Assembly (NCBI RefSeq): GCF_025685655.1
Contig: NZ_JAGSYG010000002.1
Coordinates: 930,001-994,000, forward strand
Source of the DNA: Acidicapsa ligni
Lineage (GTDB): Bacteria > Acidobacteriota > Terriglobia > Terriglobales > Acidobacteriaceae
DNA length: 64,000 nucleotides
Reading direction: 5' to 3'
Shown one piece after another: positions 45,437-53,956 of the stretch. The notes beneath the pieces were generated by a model, which saw only the letters and a list, made by a program, of their open reading frames with translations, had not been told where the DNA came from and made no database searches. A program made the position numbers and the translations under genes. The stretch's first letter is position 1; each line of letters opens with the position of its first letter.

Positions 45437-46478
45437 GACCTATCACAAGGACTGTGAATGTTCCTGGAATGACTGCGGGACGAGGATGGGGATTTGCAGC
45501 AGTAGCAGCAGGAGCAGGCCCGGTCTGTGCAGTAACGACGTAGACTTTTCCTGTGGCCGTATCGATGGTCATGGTCCGCGCACGTGCCTGCGTTGTTAGA
45601 TTTTGCAGAACCCGATAGTTACTGTTGCTCGCGTCGATAATGGTAAGAGTACCCTCTCCATTCGAAGAGAAAGCCAGCTTACTCTTCGGGTTGTAGCCCG
45701 CAGCGTCTGGGCCGTCGCCAATGGAAGGAGCTGCAAGTTGCTTGCCCGTATTTGCATCCGTGATTGCCATCTTCTTACCGTCACATACCGAAAAAAGTCT
45801 TCGGCCTGATAAGTCGATAGCAAGTCCTGAAGGCGAATCGCAATTTGCCAGTGGCCATGTGGCAGTTATCTTTGGGCTCTTTGCATCTAACCGAACGATT
45901 GCATTCTTGTCTTCAATATTGTCAAAGACGATGCCCGTTCCATCGGCGACAGGAAATTCCGGCTTGCCTGGGAGCGGGACAGTTGCGATGACCTTACGTG
46001 TCGCGGTGTCGATTACGGTGGCGTCTTTGCTGCGTCCATTGAATGCCCAGACAGTTTTGGTGACGGGTTCAAAAACGATTCCATCTGGATTGGTGCCTGC
46101 AGGAATAGTAGCTACCGTTGCAAGACTTGTACGGTCGAAGACTACGACCGCGTTGCCGCCGCCATCGCTTATGTAGCCAAAGTTTCCGGAGTCATCGAGC
46201 GCTACGCCATGCGTTCCATGTAGCCCTGTAATCGCTCCGATCGATTTTCCTGTGGATGAATCGATCACTTCAACACGCGTGCCATGAGTTATGTAGAGCC
46301 GATGTGCGGCAGAGTCTGCGACAAGATAATCCCATCCACCTTCGCCTCCGACCGTCCACTTATCCAGGACCTTGAAGGCCTTCTGCGCTGATACAGGCTT
46401 AGCTGCCGTGAGAGAAAACAGGATGAGTGCTGCGAGAATCGAGTAACAGAGGCGATCCGTTTTTGACCTAGAGTTCAT
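45429..46478 (-). CDS. Exported YncE-like beta-propeller protein, first gene of the efflux operon
   Basis: A 349-residue protein with a signal peptide (ILAALILFSLTAAKPVSAQ) and seven-bladed propeller repeats of the YVTN/YncE kind (VIDSSTGKSIGAITGLHGTH; DRTSLATVATIPAGTNPDGI; VIDTATRKVIATVPLPGKPE). The last strands bear a Pro/Ala-rich loop. Such periplasmic propellers may bind ligands or DNA; the job here is unknown. GGAG lies before the ATG. It overlaps the TolC-type gene and has a CTTAAG-type box 60 bp upstream, so it is expressed with the pump. It could be an accessory sensor or substrate-binding part of the efflux system (inference). Confidence 0.88.
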   Translation of the reverse strand: MNSRSKTDRLCYSILAALILFSLTAAKPVSAQKAFKVLDKWTVGGEGGWDYLVADSAAHRLYITHGTRVEVIDSSTGKSIGAITGLHGTHGVALDDSGNFGYISDGGGNAVVVFDRTSLATVATIPAGTNPDGIVFEPVTKTVWAFNGRSKDATVIDTATRKVIATVPLPGKPEFPVADGTGIVFDNIEDKNAIVRLDAKSPKITATWPLANCDSPSGLAIDLSGRRLFSVCDGKKMAITDANTGKQLAAPSIGDGPDAAGYNPKSKLAFSSNGEGTLTIIDASNSNYRVLQNLTTQARARTMTIDTATGKVYVVTAQTGPAPAATAANPHPRPAVIPGTFTVLVIGHE

Positions 46479-46537
46479 CTTTACTCCAATTTATTGAGAC
46501 AGACATTCGAGATACTTTTATTACTATTCCACCTGCA

Positions 46538-46555
46538 CCTTAAGCCATCCTTAAG
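46538..46555. promoter_or_regulatory. PmrA-like response-regulator box before the efflux operon
   Basis: On the minus strand CTTAAG-GATGG-CTTAAG, two perfect half sites 11 bp apart (46539-46544, 46550-46555). Regulators of the PmrA/OmpR group bind such direct repeats, often in place of a -35. TAGTAAT follows about a dozen bases downstream as a possible -10. Confidence 0.65.
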
Positions 46556-46590
46556 GCGCGGACGTCTTTCTATTTCTTTACAATTTATTT

Positions 46591-48033
46591 TCAAGACAAG
46601 AACAAGCTGGCGGATTCGCCCTGGTCTCCGGCCAACGGAAGTTGCACCAGAACCACCGTTCCTCGTCTCAATTCGCTTGTTACGTCAATGGTTCCATGCA
46701 CGTTGTCCACGATAGCCTTGCAGATTGCCAGGCCGAGTCCAGTACCACCAGTCTTGCGGCTACGGGAAGGATCACCGCGAGAAAATCGCTCGAAGATTAG
46801 AGGAAGATCGTCGGGATGAATTCCTTCCCCTTGATCCGCAATTCGTAACTGCGCATAGTCGCCACTGCGTATCAGATCTACATATGCGGTGGATCCTGCA
46901 GCACTGTGTTGAAGAGCATTCATCAGAATGTTGGCGCAGAGTAGTTTGAATTGCTCCGTCTCGATGCGAGCCCATAGATGTTCAGGGCTGTGCATGGTGA
47001 TTTGGATCTGACGTGTTTCCGCGATGGTGTTGAGATCGTCGATGACCTGCTTGATCGATGGCACGAGATAGATAGCATGACTTATAGATGGGCTATGCTG
47101 CTCAGCTCTCGCTAAAGTCAGCATCTGTGCAACGATCCCTTCCATGCGCTCGCAATCGGTCAGGCAGCGTTGCAGACCAGCCTGATACTCTTCGGCAGTA
47201 CGGGGCTTCATTTCCAGTAATTGCAGAGAAGATTTGACGACAGCGACATTCGTTTTCAATTCGTGTGCAGCATCTCCGACAAAGCGTTTCTGTTGCTCAA
47301 ACGATCGTTCGAGACGCTGTAGAACCGTCTCAATTGCATTGACCAAAGGAGCCAGTTCTTCGATTCTGCGTGCGTCTTCCGATGGTAAAAATGTCCACGA
47401 AGTCACTGAGACGCTGGCCGCTCCCGCAGCTAAATCCCGCAGAGGGGATAGGCTGCGATTGAGCAGCCATGCCATCAAAAATCCGGTGATCGCAAGCAGG
47501 GCAAGGCTACTGATCGCATAGAAAGTGACTGCTCGCAAAACCGCTTTCCATACCCTCTTTGTTCGTGATCCATAGTAGACAGTGACATATCGTCGAATCC
47601 CGCCGTCCTTATCGCCAGGGTCAACGATGCGAAGACCATGCTTGCGTACAACTCGATAAACGTCTCCGTGAACAAGAGTTTTCATGAAGACATCTTTATC
47701 TAAGGTTAGAGGTTCTCCCGATGATGAAGATGGAATTCTGCTCCAGTTCGCAGATTTTCCAAGAACGCGACCACTCGCATCCTCTACCTCATAAATGTCA
47801 TCTTTTGGCAGACTCACTTCGCTTCCGTCGAGCATGACATTGTCCTGTGTATCCTCAGCATCTTGCACCGCTCCTAGCAGGGAGTCGGCGCGGCCGCGAA
47901 GCATGACATCAAAGGAACGAAAGTGCATGTGTTGCTCATAAAGCAAGGCTACTCCGCTGACGCAAAGCGCTGAGATGAATTCAACCAATAGGATCGTTGT
48001 GATAAGTCGCCGCGTGATGGAGTAGGATTTCAC
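46591..48033 (-). CDS. Sensor histidine kinase
   Basis: A 480-residue inner-membrane kinase. Two membrane helices (about residues 11-32 and 168-190) enclose a periplasmic sensor of about 130 residues. A HAMP-like linker follows, then the dimerisation domain with phospho-His257 (FVGDAAHELKTNVAV) and the ATP-binding domain with N box (LLCANILMNALQHS), G1 (DQGEGI) and G2 (GGTGLGLAI). It overlaps the response regulator gene by four bases (ATGA). With that gene and the efflux operon directly downstream, it probably senses an envelope-active compound; the ligand is unknown. Confidence 0.95.
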   Translation of the reverse strand: MKSYSITRRLITTILLVEFISALCVSGVALLYEQHMHFRSFDVMLRGRADSLLGAVQDAEDTQDNVMLDGSEVSLPKDDIYEVEDASGRVLGKSANWSRIPSSSSGEPLTLDKDVFMKTLVHGDVYRVVRKHGLRIVDPGDKDGGIRRYVTVYYGSRTKRVWKAVLRAVTFYAISSLALLAITGFLMAWLLNRSLSPLRDLAAGAASVSVTSWTFLPSEDARRIEELAPLVNAIETVLQRLERSFEQQKRFVGDAAHELKTNVAVVKSSLQLLEMKPRTAEEYQAGLQRCLTDCERMEGIVAQMLTLARAEQHSPSISHAIYLVPSIKQVIDDLNTIAETRQIQITMHSPEHLWARIETEQFKLLCANILMNALQHSAAGSTAYVDLIRSGDYAQLRIADQGEGIHPDDLPLIFERFSRGDPSRSRKTGGTGLGLAICKAIVDNVHGTIDVTSELRRGTVVLVQLPLAGDQGESASLFLS

Positions 48034-48719
48034 TTTTCGTCAATCCTTCTTATAGACAGCCGATAACCTCGTCCACGCAGTGTTTCGATGCCGGATAGAT
48101 CGTCAACTCCGCCTAGCTTTTTGCGAAGATTGGAAATATGCACTTCAATAACATTCGAATGATGTTCCCAATTGTAGTCATATAAGTGCTCAAGTAACTC
48201 CTGCTTTGAAGTGACCATCTGTGGCCGATGCATAAGGTATTCGAGAATGTGATACTCCATGGGAGAAAGCACGATCAACTTACCGCCGCGAAGCACCTTC
48301 TGCTCCAGTGTATGTAGCTCGATATCGCCCACGCGAAGAGTCGGATGGGCAACACCTTTACCTCGACGAATAAGAGCTTTGACCCGAGCCAACAATTCGC
48401 CAAGATCAAAGGGCTTGCTGAGATAGTCATCAGCGCCTGCATTGAGCAAGTTGATGGTAGAGCTGATGTCATCTTTTGCAGTCAGAATCAGCACAGGCGT
48501 CTGATCTTTTCGCGCACGTATAGTTTTCAATACGCCGAGGCCATCCATAAGAGGCAACATCAGATCCAGAATGATGAGGTCGTAACAGAGATTCATCGCG
48601 AGTTGAAGCCCCATCTCGCCATCGTTTGCACAGTCTACTGCGAAGCCCGGGCCCTCACGCAGCGCGGACGTCACATTTTCCGCCAAGCGAAGTTCGTCTT
48701 CGACCAGCAAAATTCTCAT
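48030..48719 (-). CDS. OmpR/PmrA-family response regulator
   Basis: A 229-residue transcription factor. The receiver domain has the acidic pocket (VEDEL), phospho-acceptor Asp52 (IILDLMLP), and the conserved Lys in YLSKPF; the C-terminal winged helix shows YNWEHHSNVIEVHISNLRKK and RGRGYRL. It is coupled to the kinase gene. A CTTCAG-N5-CTTAAG box lies 24-40 bases before its ATG, which suggests autoregulation, and a better copy precedes the efflux operon. Confidence 0.95.
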   Translation of the reverse strand: MRILLVEDELRLAENVTSALREGPGFAVDCANDGEMGLQLAMNLCYDLIILDLMLPLMDGLGVLKTIRARKDQTPVLILTAKDDISSTINLLNAGADDYLSKPFDLGELLARVKALIRRGKGVAHPTLRVGDIELHTLEQKVLRGGKLIVLSPMEYHILEYLMHRPQMVTSKQELLEHLYDYNWEHHSNVIEVHISNLRKKLGGVDDLSGIETLRGRGYRLSIRRIDEK

Positions 48720-48742
48720 AGAACGATTATCTATGAATAATG

Positions 48743-48759
48743 CTTAAGAGAGTCTGAAG
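48743..48759. promoter_or_regulatory. PmrA-like box before the response regulator gene
   Basis: On the minus strand CTTCAG-ACTCT-CTTAAG (48759-48743): one perfect and one single-mismatch half site, 11 bp apart, followed by GATAAT as a possible -10. Confidence 0.55.
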
Positions 48760-48787
48760 GTGAGCTAATAGCTGCGGTTTAGTCTGG

Positions 48788-50176
48788 CTAGTGCCTGCCC
48801 AGATATTCCGCCAAAAATGCGTCCCAGGGAGGCTGCCTGCATGCTTCGTTGGCCTCGTCTATGCGGAGAAAAGCATCCTGCATATAACGCACAGCCAACC
48901 AGCGCAGCGGTTCATACATCCAGTCCGGGGAGGTACGTTGCACGAAGGGCAATGCCTCAAAGCCAGTTGTTTTCCCGGTGATCATGCCTGCTAAAATCTG
49001 CCCCGCCAGGTTGGTTGTTGACACGCCTTGCCCCGTGTATCCACCGGCGAATCCGATGCGTGTTGCAGGGTTAAAACGCACCGCTGGAGTCCAGTCACGA
49101 GGCATGCCCACAGGCCCACCCCATCCATGCGTGAATCGTATTGCGTCGAGCGATGGAAACCACTCAATCAGGGAGCGTTGAATGAGCGCAAATGTCTCTA
49201 GATGCTTGTCCTGTTCATCACTGATGGTCGAACCGAATGCGTACGGCGCTCCTCGGCTTCCGAAGAGAATACGTCCATCCGGAGTCTTGGTAAGATAGAC
49301 GACTGTATTGCGCATGGATGCAAGATTTTCACCCTCGTTCCAGCCAATCTCCGACCACTGCGCAGCCGTCAGAGGTTCAGTAAGGCAGATGAGCGAGTAC
49401 GCCGGCAACAAAGCGCGATGCATCTTTTTCATCCGAGTGAGATAAGCTTCGCCAGCCAGCACAATAGCTTTATTGGCACGCAACTCACCCGCTTCCGTGA
49501 GAAAACGCGGCCTGTCTCCGCCTGAGAAATCAGTCACCGCGGTTTGCTCGTATATGACTCCGCCATGCGCTTCGACAGCACGTGCAAGCCCGCGCACCAG
49601 CCGTCCAGGGTGGATGCTCGCACCATCGGGTGTGTATAGGCCGCCATGCACATCCGTCACACGGATACGTTCTTTCACTTCATCCGGAGTAAGGAATTGA
49701 TAGCGTCCAGCCAGGCCAAGCCGATCATAGGCAGCATAAGAAGATCGCAGCGCAGGCATCTGATGCGCGCCCCGAGCCAGCGTGAGCGTTCCACTCGATC
49801 GGAAGCAAGCATCCATCCCCTCGAATTCACATACACTACGAATTTCATCGACAGACGCCTGCAATGCAGCCAGGACGGAGCGAGCAGCCTCAGCGCCGAA
49901 GCGCTTGGTCATGGCTCCCGCAGTTACAGGGAAGCGAGGAGAACACCAACCGCCATTTCTTCCGGATGCACCGTAGCCTGCGATCTCACGCTCGACTACG
50001 GCGACCTTCAATCCTGGTTGCATGCGCAACAGGTAGTAAGCCGTCCACAAGCCCGTGTAACCGCCTCCGAGTATCGCGACATCAACTTCTTCCGAACGTT
50101 GCAGGGCGGGGCGGGGAATCAGCTTTTCACCAGCATCTTCCAGCCAGAAGCTGTAGTCCTCGTATCGTTTTGTCAC
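48788..50176 (-). CDS. FAD-dependent amine/amino-acid oxidoreductase (DAO family)
   Basis: A 462-residue flavoenzyme of the glycine/D-amino-acid oxidase superfamily. VDVAILGGGYTGLWTAYYL is the FAD-binding Rossmann motif, with VVEREIAGYGASGRNGGWCS next (the GASGRNGG segment typical of this group), and GFAGGYTGQGVS closes the FAD site. Relatives oxidise gamma-glutamylputrescine (PuuB) or sarcosine-like amines. GTG 50176 follows AAAGGTGGA. The genes upstream encode an EamA-like protein and an aldehyde dehydrogenase, so an amine-to-aldehyde-to-acid pathway is plausible, but a specific substrate is not shown. Confidence 0.9.
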   Translation of the reverse strand: MTKRYEDYSFWLEDAGEKLIPRPALQRSEEVDVAILGGGYTGLWTAYYLLRMQPGLKVAVVEREIAGYGASGRNGGWCSPRFPVTAGAMTKRFGAEAARSVLAALQASVDEIRSVCEFEGMDACFRSSGTLTLARGAHQMPALRSSYAAYDRLGLAGRYQFLTPDEVKERIRVTDVHGGLYTPDGASIHPGRLVRGLARAVEAHGGVIYEQTAVTDFSGGDRPRFLTEAGELRANKAIVLAGEAYLTRMKKMHRALLPAYSLICLTEPLTAAQWSEIGWNEGENLASMRNTVVYLTKTPDGRILFGSRGAPYAFGSTISDEQDKHLETFALIQRSLIEWFPSLDAIRFTHGWGGPVGMPRDWTPAVRFNPATRIGFAGGYTGQGVSTTNLAGQILAGMITGKTTGFEALPFVQRTSPDWMYEPLRWLAVRYMQDAFLRIDEANEACRQPPWDAFLAEYLGRH

Positions 50177-50206
50177 CGTCCACCTTTCAAGCGATCTGAC
50201 TCGTGA

Positions 50207-50617
50207 TCACCCTGCGAGGAGCCAGCCAGCCGTGAGTGCAAGCGCGATTCCAAGCCCTTCACGTCGAGTTATTTTCTCGTGCAGAAACAAAACGCTTAAT
50301 ACGATTGTCACCACGGGGTACAACGAAGAGAGAGAGATGACAGTCGAGACTTTGCCCTTTTGCACCGCAGCAAAGAAGGCCAGAAAGCCGATGAAATTGA
50401 CAAAGCCGCCAGCAAAGGACCAACCGAATCCAGCAGCCGAACGATCAATCTCGAAGCGCTCCAGCACAAGCACGACGAACGCGAATGCCAGCACGCCGAC
50501 AGCTTGAAACAGAAGCGTCTGACGCGGTCTTGTGTACGCCGATGCCAGCTTGCTGAATACTCCCCAAAGGCCCCAGAACAGCAGCGTCATCATCGAATAA
50601 ACGATCCATGGCTTCAT
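50207..50617 (-). CDS. Half-size EamA-like membrane transporter
   Basis: A 136-residue membrane protein with four helices, matching a single EamA repeat (usual transporters carry two). It ends with TVISLSSLYPVVTIVLSVLF then EKITRREGLGIALALTAG, the typical last two helices with the conserved Glu-Lys turn. It would act as a dimer, like small multidrug resistance proteins. AGGAGG precedes the ATG. It sits between the FAD oxidoreductase and the aldehyde dehydrogenase and may carry their substrate or product; this is inference from position. Confidence 0.85.
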   Translation of the reverse strand: MKPWIVYSMMTLLFWGLWGVFSKLASAYTRPRQTLLFQAVGVLAFAFVVLVLERFEIDRSAAGFGWSFAGGFVNFIGFLAFFAAVQKGKVSTVISLSSLYPVVTIVLSVLFLHEKITRREGLGIALALTAGWLLAG

Positions 50618-50660
50618 GCGAACTGCCTCCTGGAAGAGTCGTTGATGTTGTATTAAAAGC

Positions 50661-52130
50661 TTAGTACCAGCCGATAGGTTTCTCGCTTAGATTGATGTGG
50701 ACCTGCTTGGTCTCAAGATATTCTTCGATGCCCCACGGCCCAAGCTCGCGACCTATACCGGACTGTTTGTATCCACCCCACGGAGCCTCAACGCAAGTAG
50801 GCTGCATATGATTTACCCACACGATACCCGCTCGCAGAGATTTCACCACGCGAAAGGCCTTGTAGATATCACGTGACCATACAGCCGCTGCCAATCCATA
50901 TGGAGTGTCGTTCGCGATCTGAATTGCATCCGCTTCTGAGTCAAATGGAATCACCGTAGCGACTGGCCCAAAGATTTCTTCTCTCGCGATGCGAGCCGTA
51001 TTATCGACGTCATAGAAGATCGTCGGCTCAATGTAGTAGCCCTTATCAAAGCCCTTCGGCCGCCCTCCTCCAGAAGCCAACTTTGCTTCGCCGCGACCGA
51101 TCGCGATGTAAGAGTTCACACGCTCATACTGATCTCTACTGATAACGGGGCCAAGCTTGGTAGCACGATCAAGCGGAGCACCAATGCGAATGGTCTTTGC
51201 CTTCTCCGCCATCGCCTCTACGAACTTCGAATAAATCTTTTTTTCAACGAGAATACGGCTGCCCGCAGAACATACCTCGCCCTGATTGATGAAGACGCCA
51301 AAGAGCGCGCCATCGATGGATGCTTCCCAATCTGCATCAGCAAAAAAGATATTTGGAGACTTGCCACCCAGTTCGAGCGTGACACGTTTCAACGTGTCAG
51401 CAGCGCGTTTTACAATGCTTTTCCCTACCTCTGTGCTTCCAGTGAAAGCGATCTTATCAACCGAAGGATGCTCGACAATCGGTACGCCACAGCTCTCGCC
51501 AAAGCCGTTCACGATATTTACTACACCCGCTGGAAGGCCCGCTTCCTCGAACCATTGAGCAAGCATCATCGTGGTCAGAGGGGTTTGTTCCGCAGGCTTC
51601 AATACACACGTACATCCTGCGGCCAGCGCGGGGGCGAGCTTCCATGCGGCCATCAGCAGAGGATAGTTCCACGGAACGATGAGACCGGCAACACCGATAG
51701 GCTCACGCAAAGATAGGCTCAACGCATCCGAAGATACTGGATTCACCTGCCCCGGAATCTTCGTGGCAAGCCCGCCATAGTATTCAAATACCTCTGCCAC
51801 GGCATCGATATCGCCCTCGGCCTCAACGATAGGCTTGCCTGTATTGATAGCCTCTACTTCGGCCAGAGATGCAAGTTGCTCGCGGACTTTGGACGCCAGC
51901 TTAAAGAGAATGTGAGCGCGACTGAATGGCGTCGACTTCGCCCAGGGGCCAGCATCAAAAGCTCGACGCGCAGCTTGAACCGCTAGATCAATGTCAGCGG
52001 CAGAAGCCTCCGCAACTTGCGCCATAACCTCTTCCGTGGCCGGGTCGTAGACCGCAAACGTATCGCCTGAAATGCTGTTAACCCATTTGCCGTCGATATA
52101 AAGCTGATACACGCCTTGCGCTGATCGCAT
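50661..52130 (-). CDS. Aldehyde dehydrogenase, betaine/gamma-aminobutyraldehyde type
   Basis: A 489-residue NAD(P)-dependent dehydrogenase of the BetB/PuuC group. [12 protein letters not shown] carries the general-base Glu and NQGEVCSAGSR the catalytic Cys; GVAGLIVPWNYPL and FTGSTEVGKSI belong to the coenzyme site. The C-terminus (SGIGRELGPWGIEEYLETKQ) is typical of betaine-aldehyde-like enzymes. GGGGATAACT lies before the ATG. It differs clearly from the AldB-type enzyme at 0.5-2 kb. Together with the FAD oxidoreductase downstream it could finish amine breakdown. Confidence 0.92.
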   Translation of the reverse strand: MRSAQGVYQLYIDGKWVNSISGDTFAVYDPATEEVMAQVAEASAADIDLAVQAARRAFDAGPWAKSTPFSRAHILFKLASKVREQLASLAEVEAINTGKPIVEAEGDIDAVAEVFEYYGGLATKIPGQVNPVSSDALSLSLREPIGVAGLIVPWNYPLLMAAWKLAPALAAGCTCVLKPAEQTPLTTMMLAQWFEEAGLPAGVVNIVNGFGESCGVPIVEHPSVDKIAFTGSTEVGKSIVKRAADTLKRVTLELGGKSPNIFFADADWEASIDGALFGVFINQGEVCSAGSRILVEKKIYSKFVEAMAEKAKTIRIGAPLDRATKLGPVISRDQYERVNSYIAIGRGEAKLASGGGRPKGFDKGYYIEPTIFYDVDNTARIAREEIFGPVATVIPFDSEADAIQIANDTPYGLAAAVWSRDIYKAFRVVKSLRAGIVWVNHMQPTCVEAPWGGYKQSGIGRELGPWGIEEYLETKQVHINLSEKPIGWY

Positions 52131-52198
52131 AGTTATCCCCTGGCTGTTCCAACTTGAATATCATTGCGACCGCCTGTTTTCAAAGGTAATTCTGCACA

Positions 52199-53863
52199 CT
52201 ACTCGTGAGTGGATGAATCGGAGGGCCTGGTTCTTACAGCGGCGGATACCTTGAAAGAGGGTGCTTCGTAATCGAGAGGCCGGTTAGTTTCAGGAATTGC
52301 AATCGTGTTTCCATCGCGCACTGCGTTGTAATGCGGCGACATAATCTCGACTCCAGCATCGTTGAAAGCATCCTGGATACTCTGATGTAAGTCACTGTAT
52401 ATTGTCGCCATGTGACTCGGATCGTTCGTATAAGCGTTGATCTCATAAGCCACATAGAAATCGTCGAGAGCAGTCTGTAAGACAAAGGGTCTTGGCTCTT
52501 GAAGAAGGCCCGGAGTAGCTGTCGCAGCGCTGATCAAGAGCTGATGAATCTGGCGCCACGGCGCGTCATATCCAATAGTCACGCTGGTATGCAGAATCAG
52601 CGCGTGTGCTTCGGTGGACGAACTGAAATTGATGATGTGACTGCCAAGCACGAGCGAGTTGGGAATTGTAATGTGAACATTCTTGATGGTTCGAATATTC
52701 GTTGCCAGCAGTGTCTTGCCTACAACGTCACCGATTGTCTCAGCAATTTGAACGCGATCTCCAATACGAAAAGCTCTTGTATAAGTGAGAATCACGCCAG
52801 CAACTATATTTGCAACAGCCGAACTTGATCCTAAAGAAAGCAGAACGCCAATGAAGATTGAAACCCCTTTAAATGCTGGCGATTCCGATCCAGGCAGATA
52901 AGGAAACATGATTACAAGGCAGAAGGCAACAGTAAGTATCTGGAGAATCTTGTATGTAGGCATAGCCCACTCGGGATAAAAACCCGGCCATGCAATCGTT
53001 CCTCGTTCAAGTTCTTTGAATACGAATCGCAGAATACGGATTGCAAAATAAGCAAAGCAGGTTATGACCAGCAAGATAAGCAGGCTTGGAAAATAAGCTA
53101 CAAAGGAATTCCATCCAGCAGAGACAGGGCTAAAGATGTAGCTCAAGAGCGTGCTGCCAAAGGTCCGCGTCCACGGGAAAAAACTAAAAACCAACGGTAT
53201 ATAAAAATAAAACAGCAGCAGAGTAATTGCCCATCTTGCCGTTCGCGCACATTGCAGGATGATCGCAGTAAGCCTCTCTGCCGAGATCAACTCCAGCGAC
53301 TGAATGCGCACCGTGCGAATATGAGTTCCATGCCACCGCTCGATACGCTTGTAGAGCTTGCGAGCAAGCCAGCTTAACAGCACCAGCAGCAGTATCAGGG
53401 CGAGAGTAGTAAGCGCTGCATATAACGCACCGAGTAACAGGCTTTTATATGTATATTCCGCGCGTACCTGTGCAAGCCCTGAACGAATCTGGCGGATGTA
53501 ATTGTTCGCTAATACTGATCGCTCGATACCAGCGGCCTGTGCATCGCTCTCGGTCACCGTGGTTATGATGAGATCTCCAGAGACGATATCTGTACTCGTC
53601 TCATGTTGATCCGCAGTAACGGTATCTGGATTAATCTCGACATCTTTGACGAGATTCTCAAGCCGTTTTGTAGCAGCCTCAGCGCGTTCCGGTGCAGAGA
53701 ATGGGCCAAGCCTCGTGCGAATTGAGAAAAGCGTCTGGTCCCCGACTACGACAGCGGAAGGTGTCTGTGAATTTTGCGCAGGCTGCGATGATGTCTGCGC
53801 GAACGCAGGAACGCAGAGTAATAGCGAGAGCGAATACAGTAAGATGATGCGAGCTTTGACCAT
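52199..53863 (-). CDS. MscS-family mechanosensitive channel with exported N-terminal domain
   Basis: A 554-residue inner-membrane channel. A signal peptide (ILLYSLSLLLCVPAFAQ) leads an about 130-residue periplasmic domain, then about five membrane helices. The pore helix and beta domain are recognisable (IFIGVLLSLGSSSAVANIVA, then TRAFRIGDRVQI and the VTIPNS-like HITIPNSLVLGS). Members open on membrane tension to release osmolytes. ATG 53863 follows GAGGGAAC. It is 93 bp after the last NRPS gene on the same strand and might be read through from it, but nothing shows a part in the biosynthesis. Confidence 0.92.
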   Translation of the reverse strand: MVKARIILLYSLSLLLCVPAFAQTSSQPAQNSQTPSAVVVGDQTLFSIRTRLGPFSAPERAEAATKRLENLVKDVEINPDTVTADQHETSTDIVSGDLIITTVTESDAQAAGIERSVLANNYIRQIRSGLAQVRAEYTYKSLLLGALYAALTTLALILLLVLLSWLARKLYKRIERWHGTHIRTVRIQSLELISAERLTAIILQCARTARWAITLLLFYFYIPLVFSFFPWTRTFGSTLLSYIFSPVSAGWNSFVAYFPSLLILLVITCFAYFAIRILRFVFKELERGTIAWPGFYPEWAMPTYKILQILTVAFCLVIMFPYLPGSESPAFKGVSIFIGVLLSLGSSSAVANIVAGVILTYTRAFRIGDRVQIAETIGDVVGKTLLATNIRTIKNVHITIPNSLVLGSHIINFSSSTEAHALILHTSVTIGYDAPWRQIHQLLISAATATPGLLQEPRPFVLQTALDDFYVAYEINAYTNDPSHMATIYSDLHQSIQDAFNDAGVEIMSPHYNAVRDGNTIAIPETNRPLDYEAPSFKVSAAVRTRPSDSSTHE

Positions 53864-53956
53864 TGTTCCCTCGGAGCCGTTGGGCGTAGCCTATCACGGT
53901 GCTACCCTAAGAGTCGAAGCGTTCGTGAGATGGGTAGTAATCCGCGAAAAGCAACT

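Noticed and set aside
53864..53956. Hairpin GGGTAGC/GCTACGCCC between the last NRPS gene and the MscS gene as a terminator
   Set aside because: The stem needs a two-base bulge and has no T run, so read-through cannot be excluded but a terminator cannot be claimed.
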